Shown here piece by piece: positions 7,798 through 17,000 of a stretch of 33,815 bases of DNA (positions within the stretch are counted from its first letter, which is position 1; each line of letters begins with the position of its first letter). Below the pieces are notes generated by a model. That model was not told the DNA's origin and did no database searches. It saw nothing but the letters and a program-made list of their open reading frames with translations. The position numbers and the translations under genes are program-made. Origin of the DNA: Acidobacteriaceae bacterium (GTDB taxonomy: Bacteria; Acidobacteriota; Terriglobia; Terriglobales; Acidobacteriaceae); contig PKUV01000146.1 in NCBI GenBank assembly GCA_003131315.1, positions 24,120 to 57,934 on the forward strand, given 5' to 3'.

Positions 7798-8979
7798 TCA
7801 GAACGCGTCAATCCCGGTCACGCTCGCCCCAATAATCAGCGTGTGAATATCGTGCGTGCCCTCATACGTCTTGACGCTTTCGAGGTTCATAAGATGCCGC
7901 ATGATGGGGTAATCGTCGGCCACGCCGTTTGCTCCCAGAATATCTCGCGATAGCCGGGCACACTCGAGCGCCATCCAGACGTTATTTCTCTTCGCCATCG
8001 AGATGTGCTGGTGCTGCACTTTTCCGGCGTCCTTCAAGCGGCCGACTTGCAGCACGAGTAACTGCGCCTTCGTGATCTCGCTGATCATCCAGGCGAGCTT
8101 CTCCTGCACGAGCTGATGCGAGGCGATGGGCTGATCGCGCCATTGTTTGCGCAGCAGGGAATACTGCAGCGCGCAGTCGTAACACGCCATCGCCGCGCCC
8201 ACCGCACCCCACGCGATTCCGTAGCGCGCCTGGTTCAGGCACATCAGCGGTGACTTCAATCCATCCGACCCCGGCAACAGATTCGACTCGGGGATGCGCA
8301 CATCCTGCAGCGACAAGCCTGACGTCACCGAAGCGCGCAGCGACCACTTCCCATGGATGTCGTCGGCCTTGAATCCAGGACGGTCGGTCTCAACCAAAAA
8401 TCCGCGTACCTTGTCGCCTTCATCTTCGACCTTCGCCCAGATTACCGCTACGTCGGCGATCGTGCCGGAGGTGATCCACATCTTTTCGCCGTTCAGTACA
8501 TACTCTTTGCCGACTTTCTTCGCGCGCGTTCTCATGCCGCCCGGATTCGATCCGAAGTCCGGTTCGGTCAATCCGAAGCAGCCAAGCTTTTCGCCTTTCT
8601 GCATCGCGGGCAGCCAGGTGTTTTTCTGCTCGTCGGTGCCGAAGGTATAAATCGGATACATCACCAGCGCCGACTGCACGCTGACGAACGAGCGCACGCC
8701 GGAATCTCCGCGTTCCAGTTCCTGCGTGACCAGTCCGTATTCGACGTTCGACATGCCGGCGCAGCCGTAGCCGTTCAGCGAGGCGCCAAAGAATCCCAGA
8801 TCGGCCATGGGCTTCACCAGTTCGCGCGGGAATCGGCCGGCACGGTTGCATTCCTCAATGATCGGTACGAGATTGTCTTCGATGAACCTGCGCGCCGTGT
8901 CGCGCACCAGACGTTCGTCGTCATTCAGTAACGTGTCGAAGTCGATAAAGTCCACACCACGAAATTTGATGGCCGGCAT
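7798..8979 (-). CDS. gcdH: Glutaryl-CoA dehydrogenase (acyl-CoA dehydrogenase family)
   Basis: This FAD enzyme converts glutaryl-CoA to crotonyl-CoA and CO2 in lysine, tryptophan and benzoyl-CoA breakdown, passing electrons to ETF. The 393-aa protein has normal family length. GCDH-like features are SVQSALVMYPIYTFG (about 103-117), the flavin-binding segment CFGLTEPDFGSN, WITSG, and the C-terminal KTYEGTHDIH with catalytic base E373. The ending TGIDAF is also typical. Other acyl-CoA dehydrogenases differ at the SVQS and YEGTHDIH sites, so the assignment is fairly specific. A GGGG-TGAG ribosome site precedes the ATG. It is transcribed away from the cytochrome gene across a 194-nt gap that contains a dyad. 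No glutarate-specific neighbours are visible. Confidence 0.9.
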   Translation of the reverse strand: MPAIKFRGVDFIDFDTLLNDDERLVRDTARRFIEDNLVPIIEECNRAGRFPRELVKPMADLGFFGASLNGYGCAGMSNVEYGLVTQELERGDSGVRSFVSVQSALVMYPIYTFGTDEQKNTWLPAMQKGEKLGCFGLTEPDFGSNPGGMRTRAKKVGKEYVLNGEKMWITSGTIADVAVIWAKVEDEGDKVRGFLVETDRPGFKADDIHGKWSLRASVTSGLSLQDVRIPESNLLPGSDGLKSPLMCLNQARYGIAWGAVGAAMACYDCALQYSLLRKQWRDQPIASHQLVQEKLAWMISEITKAQLLVLQVGRLKDAGKVQHQHISMAKRNNVWMALECARLSRDILGANGVADDYPIMRHLMNLESVKTYEGTHDIHTLIIGASVTGIDAF

Positions 8980-9072
8980 TACGTCTCACCCCACAAAGTC
9001 AGCAGACAGAGAATGGGAAACTATTCAAAGTAGCAGAGCGGCGGGGAAGTCAGCAATGCGAAGAAATATTTG

Positions 9073-9099
9073 GTCTCCTAATCTGTTTTTATTAGAGAC
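9073..9099. promoter_or_regulatory. Imperfect dyad between divergent gcdH and the cytochrome gene
   Basis: GTCTCcTAAT and ATTAGAGAC form a 9-bp inverted repeat with one bulged base around CTGTTTTT. It lies about 94 nt upstream of gcdH and 75 nt upstream of the cytochrome start, where an operator could act on either gene. A hairpin role is equally possible. No regulator gene is adjacent. Confidence 0.35.
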
Positions 9100-9173
9100 A
9101 CCGCTTCCCGCAAAGCGATAACCTGTTGCAACCTTGGGGTGCAGGCTCTGATGTGCGCCTGCTGGAATCTGTC

Positions 9174-12089
9174 ATGTCTTCCGCCGGAAATTCTGTAAAT
9201 CGAGTGCTGCCGCCGCTGATCGGCTTCCTTGTCGTATCCGCGATTTACCTGTACGCGTTCCCACAAGCGAATGTCCTGTACGCCGGAGTAGTGTTGCTGC
9301 ACGCCGTTGGCGGCGTCGCGGCTTCAGTCTTGCTGCTGCTCTGGCTGGTGCGATCATGGCGTCAGGGTGGGCCTCTGGTCCGCGTCGGAATCGTTTTCCT
9401 GTTCCTCGGTGCAATCCCAGGACTGGCGCTGATTTACACCGGAACACTGCGCACGGAGTGGCCGCTCGTCTACGTCCATATCGGATTGAGTTTTCTCGGC
9501 GCCGGCCTAATCGCCGCGGCCCGACTAGCGGATCGCGGATGGTTGCCTCGTCATGCTGCCCTTCGCGTTGCAGCCGTGCTCGCTGTGCTGGCGGTGCTGG
9601 CGCCCGTGGCTCGTTATCTGCGCGAAGCTCGCTGGAACCAGCATGGGCGCATTGAAAATCCCGCCCTGCCGCCACTCACCATGGACGGCGAAGGCGATGG
9701 CCCGACGGGTCCATTTTTCCCCAGCTCTGCGCAGGTGTATGGCGGAGAAAAAATTCCCAGCAAGTTCTTCATGGAATCGGAATCCTGCAAGCGCTGTCAC
9801 GAGGATATCTACAACCAGTGGAACAGCTCGGCCCACCATTTTTCCTCGTTCAACAATCAGTGGTATCGCAAGGCGGTCGAGTACATGCAGGACACGATCG
9901 GCACCAAGCCTTCAAAGTGGTGCGGCGGATGCCATGACCCGGCCGTGCTCTACGCCGGCAAGATGGATACGCCCATCAAACAGATCGTGCACACGCCCGA
10001 AGCCCAGGCCGGACTCGGCTGCATGATGTGCCACTCCATCGCCGATGTAAAAAGCACGATGGGCCAGGGCGATTTCTACCTCGAGTATCCCAAGCTGCAC
10101 GAGCTCGCGGCCAGCAAGAATCCACTGGTTCGCGGCCTGCACGACTTCATGATCAAGCTGAATCCGGAGCCGCACCGCCGCGTGTTCCTCAAGCCGTTCA
10201 TGAAGGAACAGACGGCGGAGTTCTGCTCCTCCTGCCACAAGGTGCACCTCGACGCGCCGGTCAATCACTACCGCTGGATTCGCGGTTTCAACGAGTACGA
10301 CAACTGGCAGGCTAGCGGCGTCTCCGGAGAGGGCGCGCGCTCGTTCTACTACCCGGCGAAGCCGCAGCAGTGCGCCGATTGCCACATGCCGCTCGAACCC
10401 TCCAACGATATGGGTAACGTTGCCGGCAAAGTGCACTCCCACCGTTTCCCCGCCGCCAATACCGCGCTGCCCACGGCCAACGAAGATGCCGCGCAGTTGA
10501 AGGCCACCGAAGATTTCCTGACCAGCGGAGCTCTTACGGTGGATATTTTTGCGCTCTCGCCGGCAAGCACCCCACTGAAAGCAGGGGCGGTCACGCAACA
10601 CGAGCTCGCAACCACCTTTGCTGTGGGAGAAGAAGCAGAAGCAAAAATCACGCCCGGCGCCGCCGCTGAGGCTGCTCCCGTCACCGCGCCTGTCACTGCT
10701 CCTCTCAATCGCGTGCAGCCCGCCGTCCGCCGCGGCGACACCGTCCGCGTCGATGTCGTGGTTCGCACCAAGCGCATCGGACATTTCTTTCCCGGCGGCA
10801 CCGTGGACGCCTACGATACCTGGCTCGAACTCAAAGGTGTCGACGACAAAGGCCAGACGATTTTCTGGAGCGGCATGGTCGAGGACAACGGCAAAGGCCC
10901 GGTCGAAAAGGGCGCGCACTTCTATCGCTCGCTCCAGGTGGACGCGCACGGCAATCCGATTAACAAGCGCAACGCCTGGGCCACGCGCGCCGTCGTGTAC
11001 GTGCGGCTGATCCCGCCCGGCGCCGCCGACACGGTGCACTTCCGCATGAAGGTTCCCGAGAAAACGGGCAGCAAAATTACCCTGACTGCGCGGCTCTGCT
11101 ATCGCAAGTTCTCATGGTGGAACACGCAGTTCGCGTTTGCCGGCGAGCGCGACAACAGTCAATCGAAGCCCGGGGTCGCGCCTGGCTCAGTTACGCCCGC
11201 CTCCGTTACAGCCGACTATGACGATACAAAATTTGCGTTTACCGGATTGCTCCACGGAGTTTCCGCGAAGTCGGAGAAAATTCCCGATGTGCCGATCGTT
11301 GCGGTTGCGCAAAACGAAGTAGCCATCGACGTCTTGCCCGCGAACGCGCCGGCCCCGCAGCCGAAAACCCAGCTCGCGAAAGAAGACTGGCAGCGCTGGA
11401 ACGATTACGGCATCGGTCTGCTGCTGCAAGGCGATCTGAAAGCGGCGCAGGCTGCGTTCGAAAAGGTCACCGAGGTCGATCCCCAGAATCCCGATGGCTG
11501 GGTGAACATCGGACGCGCCGCCCTGCAGGAAGGCGACGTTGCCCGCGCCCGCACCGTTCTTGAGAAAGCGCTGGCGCTCAACCCAAAGCTGGCGAGAACA
11601 AATTTCTTCTATGGATCGCTGATGAAGACCGCGGGAGACTACGATCAGGCCGCCGCGCATTTCCAAATCGTACTCGCTCAGTACCCTCGCGACCGCGTGG
11701 CGTTGAACAATCTTGGCCGCGTTCTTTTTCTCGAGCGCAAGTATTCCGACGCAGTGAAAGTCCTGCAGCAGGTCCTCGCCGTCGATCCCGAGGATTTGCA
11801 GGCGCACTACAACCTCATGCTCTGCTACAACGGTCTAGGTGACGAAAAGATCTCCAAAGAGCACCAGGCTCGTTACCTGCGCTTCAAAGCCGACGAAGCT
11901 TCGCAAGCCATCACCGGTCCCTATCGCCAGCTCCATCCCGAAGACAACAATGAACGGCAGAGCATCCACGAGCACACGTCAGTCCCGCTGCCAATCACCA
12001 CGAACCACGTAGGGACGGCCGCCCTCGTCCGTCCAGCCGGGCAAAGCCCGGCAGCGGCCCGCGCCACCACGACCGGGGCCCCCAGGTGA
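9174..12089 (+). CDS. Membrane-anchored five-haem c-type cytochrome with C-terminal TPR domain
   Basis: The 971-aa product starts with about five hydrophobic helices (about 12-31, 35-58, 70-88, 98-115, 131-147). A large exported region follows with five CxxCH haem sites: CKRCH (205-209), CGGCH (250-254), CMMCH (283-287), CSSCH (351-355) and CADCH (400-404). The first fits cytochrome c554-like proteins (CxxCH...W..S.H). After a beta-rich middle region, residues about 737-902 form four or more TPR units. The start at 9174 (ATG) is preferred over an in-frame TTG at 9126 because the membrane segment follows closely. The last 26 residues are encoded by a dispersed repeat. It should take part in electron transfer at the membrane or periplasm; donor and acceptor are unknown. 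Its stop overlaps the next start (TGATG), so it is coupled to the FG-GAP gene. Confidence 0.9.
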   Translation: MSSAGNSVNRVLPPLIGFLVVSAIYLYAFPQANVLYAGVVLLHAVGGVAASVLLLLWLVRSWRQGGPLVRVGIVFLFLGAIPGLALIYTGTLRTEWPLVYVHIGLSFLGAGLIAAARLADRGWLPRHAALRVAAVLAVLAVLAPVARYLREARWNQHGRIENPALPPLTMDGEGDGPTGPFFPSSAQVYGGEKIPSKFFMESESCKRCHEDIYNQWNSSAHHFSSFNNQWYRKAVEYMQDTIGTKPSKWCGGCHDPAVLYAGKMDTPIKQIVHTPEAQAGLGCMMCHSIADVKSTMGQGDFYLEYPKLHELAASKNPLVRGLHDFMIKLNPEPHRRVFLKPFMKEQTAEFCSSCHKVHLDAPVNHYRWIRGFNEYDNWQASGVSGEGARSFYYPAKPQQCADCHMPLEPSNDMGNVAGKVHSHRFPAANTALPTANEDAAQLKATEDFLTSGALTVDIFALSPASTPLKAGAVTQHELATTFAVGEEAEAKITPGAAAEAAPVTAPVTAPLNRVQPAVRRGDTVRVDVVVRTKRIGHFFPGGTVDAYDTWLELKGVDDKGQTIFWSGMVEDNGKGPVEKGAHFYRSLQVDAHGNPINKRNAWATRAVVYVRLIPPGAADTVHFRMKVPEKTGSKITLTARLCYRKFSWWNTQFAFAGERDNSQSKPGVAPGSVTPASVTADYDDTKFAFTGLLHGVSAKSEKIPDVPIVAVAQNEVAIDVLPANAPAPQPKTQLAKEDWQRWNDYGIGLLLQGDLKAAQAAFEKVTEVDPQNPDGWVNIGRAALQEGDVARARTVLEKALALNPKLARTNFFYGSLMKTAGDYDQAAAHFQIVLAQYPRDRVALNNLGRVLFLERKYSDAVKVLQQVLAVDPEDLQAHYNLMLCYNGLGDEKISKEHQARYLRFKADEASQAITGPYRQLHPEDNNERQSIHEHTSVPLPITTNHVGTAALVRPAGQSPAAARATTTGAPR
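12009..12052. repeat. Palindromic repeat forming the 3' end of the cytochrome gene
   Basis: Two stems occur in tandem: GGACGG...CCGTCC (12013-12018 with 12029-12034) and GCCGGGC-AAA-GCCCGGC (12036-12052). The element lies inside the reading frame and encodes part of the last 26 residues (from residue 946), which are Ala/Thr/Pro-rich and unlike the TPR domain before them. Confidence 0.65.
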
Positions 12090-13849
12090 TGCTCTCTTCC
12101 AAAAAACAATCCACTACGGAGACACGGAGACACGGAGAGAAATTCGGTTTTTCTTTTCCGGTTTTTCTCCGTGTCTCCGTGTCTCCGTGGCGGGTGTTGG
12201 GTTTCCTGTTGGTGGCAAGTCTTTTCGGCGCTGCTCAGCACATCACCTTCCGCGACATCACCGCCCAAGCCGGCATCCGCTTCACCCACAACAACGGAGC
12301 CTTCGGAAAAAAATGGCTCCCGGAAACCATGGGCCCCGGCTGCGCGTTCATCGATTACGACAACGACGGCTTTCCCGACATCCTGCTCGTCAACGGACAG
12401 GACTGGCCCGGCCACGCCAAGAGCGGCGCGACCACCTTGAAGCTCTACCACAACAATCATGACGGTACCTTCACCGACGTGACTCGCAAGTCTGGCCTCG
12501 GCATTTCGCTCTTCGGACTCGGCGCGACCGTCGGCGACTATGACAACGACGGCTTCGACGACATTTTCATTACCGCCGTCGGCCAGAGCCATCTCTTCCA
12601 CAACAACGGCAACGGCACTTTCACCGACGCGACCAAGTCCGCGGGACTCTGGGGCCCGAACGAGTTCTCCACCGGCGCCGCCTGGGTCGATTACGATCGC
12701 GACGGCAAACTCGATCTCGTCGTCGCCAACTATGTGCAGTGGTCCGAGCAAACCGACCTCTACTGCACGCTCGATGGCTCGCACAAGTCCTACTGCACGC
12801 CCGAATCGTATAAGGGAACGTCGGGCCGCCTCTGGCATAACCTCGGCAACGGCAAGTTCGAAGATGCCACCCAGAAAGCCGGCCTTTACGATCCAACCTC
12901 AAAGGGTCTCGGTGTCGCCATTCTCGACTACAACAACGACGGCTGGCCCGACATCCTGATCGCCAACGACACTCAACCCAACAAGCTCTACCTGAATAAA
13001 AAGAACGGCGCCTTCGAGGAGCGCGCCGTTTCCGCCGGCATCGCCTTCAGCGAAGATGGCGTTGCCCGCGCCGGCATGGGCGTTGACGCCGCCGATTACG
13101 ACCGCTCCGGCAGCGCCAGTCTGATCATTACAAATTTCTCCAACCAGATGCTCTCGCTCTACCACAACGAAGGCAACGGCCTGTTCGTGGATGAAGCCGC
13201 GCGCTCGGAAGTCGGCCGCGCGACGCTCCTGACGCTCGGCTTCGGCTGCTTTTTCTTCGACTACGATAACGACGGCTGGCAGGACATCCTCATCGCCGAC
13301 GGTCACATCGAAGACCAGATCGAGAGCGTGCAAAAGCGCGTCAGCTACGCCGAGCCGCCGCACCTGTTCCGCAATCTCGCGAACGGCAAGTTTGAGGAAG
13401 TCACAAACAAACTCGGCAGCGCTTTTGGCGCTCCGAAAGTCGCGCGCGGCGCCGCCTACGCCGACATCAATAATGACGGAGCTCTCGACGTCCTGCTCAT
13501 GACCAACGGTGGCCCGCCGCATCTCTACCTGAACCAGGGCGGCACAAACCAAAGCCTGCGCATAAAACTCGTCGGGGCAAAATCGAACCGCGACGGCATC
13601 GGCGCCATCGTTCGAGTGGGCGCCGGGGGCGACAAGCAGTGGCTCACCATGAAGACCGGCTCCAGCTATCTTTCGCAAAGCGAACTAGTGCTGACCTTCG
13701 GCATGGGATCGAAAACCAAAGCCGACATCGTCGAAGTCGACTGGCCCAGCGGGCAGGTGGACAAGCTCTCAAACATTGCGACCGGTCAGACCGTCACGGT
13801 CCAGGAAGCAAAAGGCCAGATCGCCGCGCGGCCGTATGGAAAGAAGTAG
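12089..13849 (+). CDS. Exported seven-repeat FG-GAP/VCBS protein with ASPIC/UnbV domain (CRTAC1-like)
   Basis: This 586-aa protein has a hydrophobic export segment (VLGFLLVASLFGAAQ, about 36-50). Seven propeller-type repeats follow, each with a calcium-loop motif of the DxDxDG form: FIDYDNDGFPD, VGDYDNDGFDD, WVDYDRDGKLD, ILDYNNDGWPD, AADYDRSGSAS (degenerate), FFDYDNDGWQD and YADINNDGALD. The end (about 487-580) is an ASPIC/UnbV domain with LVGAKSNRDGIGA and VDWPSG. Relatives are secreted or surface proteins of unknown biochemical function, thought to use the calcium-stabilised propeller for binding. The gene shares one base with the stop of the cytochrome gene. The first 35 codons contain a perfect hairpin repeat, so the exact start is uncertain; a later in-frame GTG lies at 12194. 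Confidence 0.88.
   Translation: MLSSKKQSTTETRRHGEKFGFSFPVFLRVSVSPWRVLGFLLVASLFGAAQHITFRDITAQAGIRFTHNNGAFGKKWLPETMGPGCAFIDYDNDGFPDILLVNGQDWPGHAKSGATTLKLYHNNHDGTFTDVTRKSGLGISLFGLGATVGDYDNDGFDDIFITAVGQSHLFHNNGNGTFTDATKSAGLWGPNEFSTGAAWVDYDRDGKLDLVVANYVQWSEQTDLYCTLDGSHKSYCTPESYKGTSGRLWHNLGNGKFEDATQKAGLYDPTSKGLGVAILDYNNDGWPDILIANDTQPNKLYLNKKNGAFEERAVSAGIAFSEDGVARAGMGVDAADYDRSGSASLIITNFSNQMLSLYHNEGNGLFVDEAARSEVGRATLLTLGFGCFFFDYDNDGWQDILIADGHIEDQIESVQKRVSYAEPPHLFRNLANGKFEEVTNKLGSAFGAPKVARGAAYADINNDGALDVLLMTNGGPPHLYLNQGGTNQSLRIKLVGAKSNRDGIGAIVRVGAGGDKQWLTMKTGSSYLSQSELVLTFGMGSKTKADIVEVDWPSGQVDKLSNIATGQTVTVQEAKGQIAARPYGKK
12116..12188. repeat. Perfect inverted repeat (CGGAGACA type) inside the 5' end of the FG-GAP gene
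   Basis: A 23-nt arm at 12116-12138, made of tandem ACGGAGAC units, is matched exactly by its reverse complement at 12166-12188 across a 27-nt loop. It lies 27 nt downstream of the ATG and is read as codons for Thr-Arg-Arg-His-Gly on one side and Arg-Val-Ser-Val-Ser-Pro on the other. The RNA stem would form close to the start codon. Confidence 0.85.
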
Positions 13850-13880
13850 GTCTGCGTTCGAGCGCTCCTAATCCAAGATT

Positions 13881-13953
13881 TGTCATCCTGAGCGCAGCGA
13901 AGGACCTGCTTTTTGCCGCGGACAGCAGGTCCTTCGCTGCGCTCAGGATGACA
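13881..13953. repeat. Dispersed hairpin repeat, family A copy 1
   Basis: Perfect 30-nt arms (13881-13910 and 13924-13953), containing TCATCCTGAGCGCAGCGAAG and its complement, surround a 13-nt loop. The repeat lies in the 204-nt gap between two FG-GAP genes. Copies 2 and 3 in this window are at 17676 and 22214. The rest of the gap shows nothing else clear. Confidence 0.9.
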
Positions 13954-14053
13954 ATTCATGAAAAGGGGCATCCGAGCGGTTGTTGTCATTATGCGGAGCC
14001 TGAGCGACCGGACACGCACCCGCCACTCAGATAGAATCATTTCCGAACCCACG

Positions 14054-17000
14054 ATGACCAAGACACTCATCATCGGTCTTATCCCCACCTTTCTTCTCGC
14101 GCTACTCGCCGCGACCGGCGCCGCCACGAATCCCCAGGAGGCGGCCCGCCTCAACAACATCGGCGTCGCTTACATGAACCAGCAACTTTTTGAAAAAGCT
14201 TTGAAGGCGTTCGAAGACGCGGCTGCCAATGATCCGGCGTTAGAGGTGGTCGCCGTCAATCGGGGAGTGGCGCTGCTCAACCTGCAGCGCGGCGAAGAAG
14301 CGAGGATGCTGCTTGAAAAGGCGGCCAAAGACGATCCGAACGACGCCCACTCGTTTTACAGTCTCGGCCTCTACTACAAGAATTCCTCCAATCCCGAAGC
14401 GGCTGTCGCTGACTTCCGTCACGTCACTGAAATCGATCCGAACGACGCCGACTCCTGGTACTTCCTCGGATCGACCCACGCGCAGCTCAAGCAGTTTTCG
14501 GAAGCGGTCGCTGCCTTCGAGCGCGCGCTAAAGATTGACCCGCACCACGCCTCCGCCCAGTTTGGCCTGGCGCGGGCCTACCAGCAATCCGGGCAAGCCG
14601 ACCCCGCCCACGAAGCAATGAAGAAGTTCCAGTACATCACGCAAAACAAGCTGGGCTCGCCGATCAGCCTGGCATACGGCGAGCAGGGAAAGTATTCGCG
14701 CGCGGAAGAGTCGCCGGCGGCGGTGGAGAAAGTGGCGGCGGCAATTGCGGTTAAGTTTGTAGACGTGACGGCGGAATCGGGGATTGTTTCGCGACCTAAA
14801 CCCGCAATCTATTTGACTAAGCCATTTTTCGAGCCCGGCGCCGGTGCATGTTTTCTCGATTATGACAACGATGGCAAGATCGACGTTTTCATCGCCGATA
14901 ATGGTGCGCAGGGCGGGATCGCGCTATACCACAATCTGGGCAGCGGCAGGTTTGAGGACGTAACAAAGCAAGCCGGACTCGATCCCAATGTACATGCGAC
15001 AAGCTGTACCGCAGGCGACTACGACAATGATGGATTTGCCGATCTGGCAGTGAGTCTGAATACCGGGATTATGCTGCTGCACAACGAGAAGAACGGCACA
15101 TTTAGAGATGTCGCCGAGGCGGCAGGGATTCATAACGCGTACGAGCCTAACGTCATCACCGGCTTGACATTTATTGACTACGATCACGACGGCGACCTGG
15201 ACCTTTACGTTACGCGACCTAGCAGTGTTTCCGGCCAGTTCTCAACAGCGCCAATTGCCGCCGCCTACCGAGGGCACAACACGATGTGGCGCAACAATGG
15301 GAATGGCACGTTTACCGACGTCACGGAGGCCACTGGCCTTAAGGGCTGGGGTCTGAGCACGGCCGCAATCGGCACTGATTTCAATAATGATCGTGCCGTC
15401 GACGTGGTAATAACCGGGCGAGAGATTAGCGGCAGTATCGTAGGCAGTATCGCGCACTCTCCGATGCTTTTTGAAAACCCTCGCGAAGGACAATTCTTAC
15501 AACATTCCCCGATTCCATCTCTCGGGTCCACGACGGGTATTGCCGTTCTTGATTTCGATCACGATGGCTGGATGGATTTGGCGTTTACTCTCGACGGTTC
15601 ACCTGGCGTCAGTTTATGGCGCAACGATCACGGCAAAAACTTCGACCAAGTGAAACTGCCGGACACGGATTGGGTCAGGGCCTACGGTGTGGCCGCCATC
15701 GACTACGACAACGACGGCTGGGTCGATCTCGTCGCCGTCGGCGAGACGAAAGACGGCAAGGGCGAAGTCCGCCTCTTTCGCAATCTTGGTCCCGACGGCT
15801 TCAAAGACGTTACCGCCGAAACCGGACTCGACAAAATTCAACTCAAAGAGCCGCGCGCCATCATAGCCGGCGACTACGACAACGACGGCGCCGTAGATCT
15901 GCTGATCACGCAAAACCACGGCCCCGCCGTGCTGCTCCACAACGAAGGCGGAAACAAGAACAACTCGCTGCGCCTCGCGCTCAAGGGCCTGAACGATAAC
16001 AAGAGCGCCATCGGCACAAAAGTTGAAGTCTTCTCGGGCGGCCTGCGGCAGAAGTTCGAAGTGTACGGATCGTCCGGCTACCTCGGACAGAACTCGCCCT
16101 ACCTGACTATCGGTCTCGGACAAGCCAAAGAAGCCGACGTCGTCCGCATGACGTGGCCGACCGGCGTTCTGCAGGATGAAATCGAAGTCGCCGCCAACAA
16201 GCCGCAGACCTTTCTTGAAATGGACCGCCGCGGCAGTTCCTGCCCCACGCTCTTCGCCTGGGACGGCACGCACTACCAACTCGTCGGCGATATGCTCGGC
16301 GCGGGCGTCGTTGGACACTGGGTCGCGGCGGGCGAAGGCAGCGTTGTACCTCAGGGGCTAAAGCCCGTATTCTTCCAGGCGCTGAACGGCACGGCTGAAG
16401 CCGTGCCCTACCCAAAACCGATTTATGAAACCAGTTCTAAGACCGTGCGTAACATCGCGCGTCCTACCGAATCCATCAAGCTCGACCGTGCCTCGCTTCG
16501 CGCAAAAGATGGCAAGCTTAGCTTCCGCTTCATGGAGCCGCTCGAAGAGTCGGTTTACCTCGATCAGGTGCAATTGCTCGCCGTCGATCATCCCGCCGAT
16601 GTCGACGTCGATCCCAACGAATATTTCGCCAGCAATCCGCCTTACCCGCCGTTCAAGGTTGTGTTCAGCCGCGATGCGCGCCCGCCCGCCGGTGCTTGGG
16701 ATGAGCACGGCCACAACCTGCTTCCCGATTTGCTCGCGCATCGCTATTTCGGCGATTTCAAAGTGCTTTCATTCATGGGGTTCACCGAGCCCCACAGCCT
16801 GGAACTTGATCTCGGCGAGCCGTACCGCGGCGGTCCGCTGTGGCTGCTGATGCATGGCGAAATCGAATATTTCTCCGCGACCAGCATGTACGCTGCCGAT
16901 CAAGCGCACCTGCGTCCGTTTGCGCCTTATGTCGAAGCGCAAGTTGCGGGGAACGGCGGAAAAGGAAAATGGGTCCGCGTCGTCGATGACATGGGATTCC

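Noticed and set aside
9912-11039. Long minus-strand open frame (375 codons) opposite the cytochrome gene
   Set aside because: It lies wholly opposite a gene with five haem motifs and has no coherent domain; it is a shadow of codon bias.
12111-12190. CRISPR-like or tandem repeat array in the CGGAGACA element
   Set aside because: There are only two short tandem units per arm, arranged as one hairpin, without spacers or cas genes.
12921-13678. Minus-strand open frame opposite the first FG-GAP gene
   Set aside because: The Val/Ile/Ala-rich repeats are the mirror of the DYDNDG codons on the coding strand, not a real protein.
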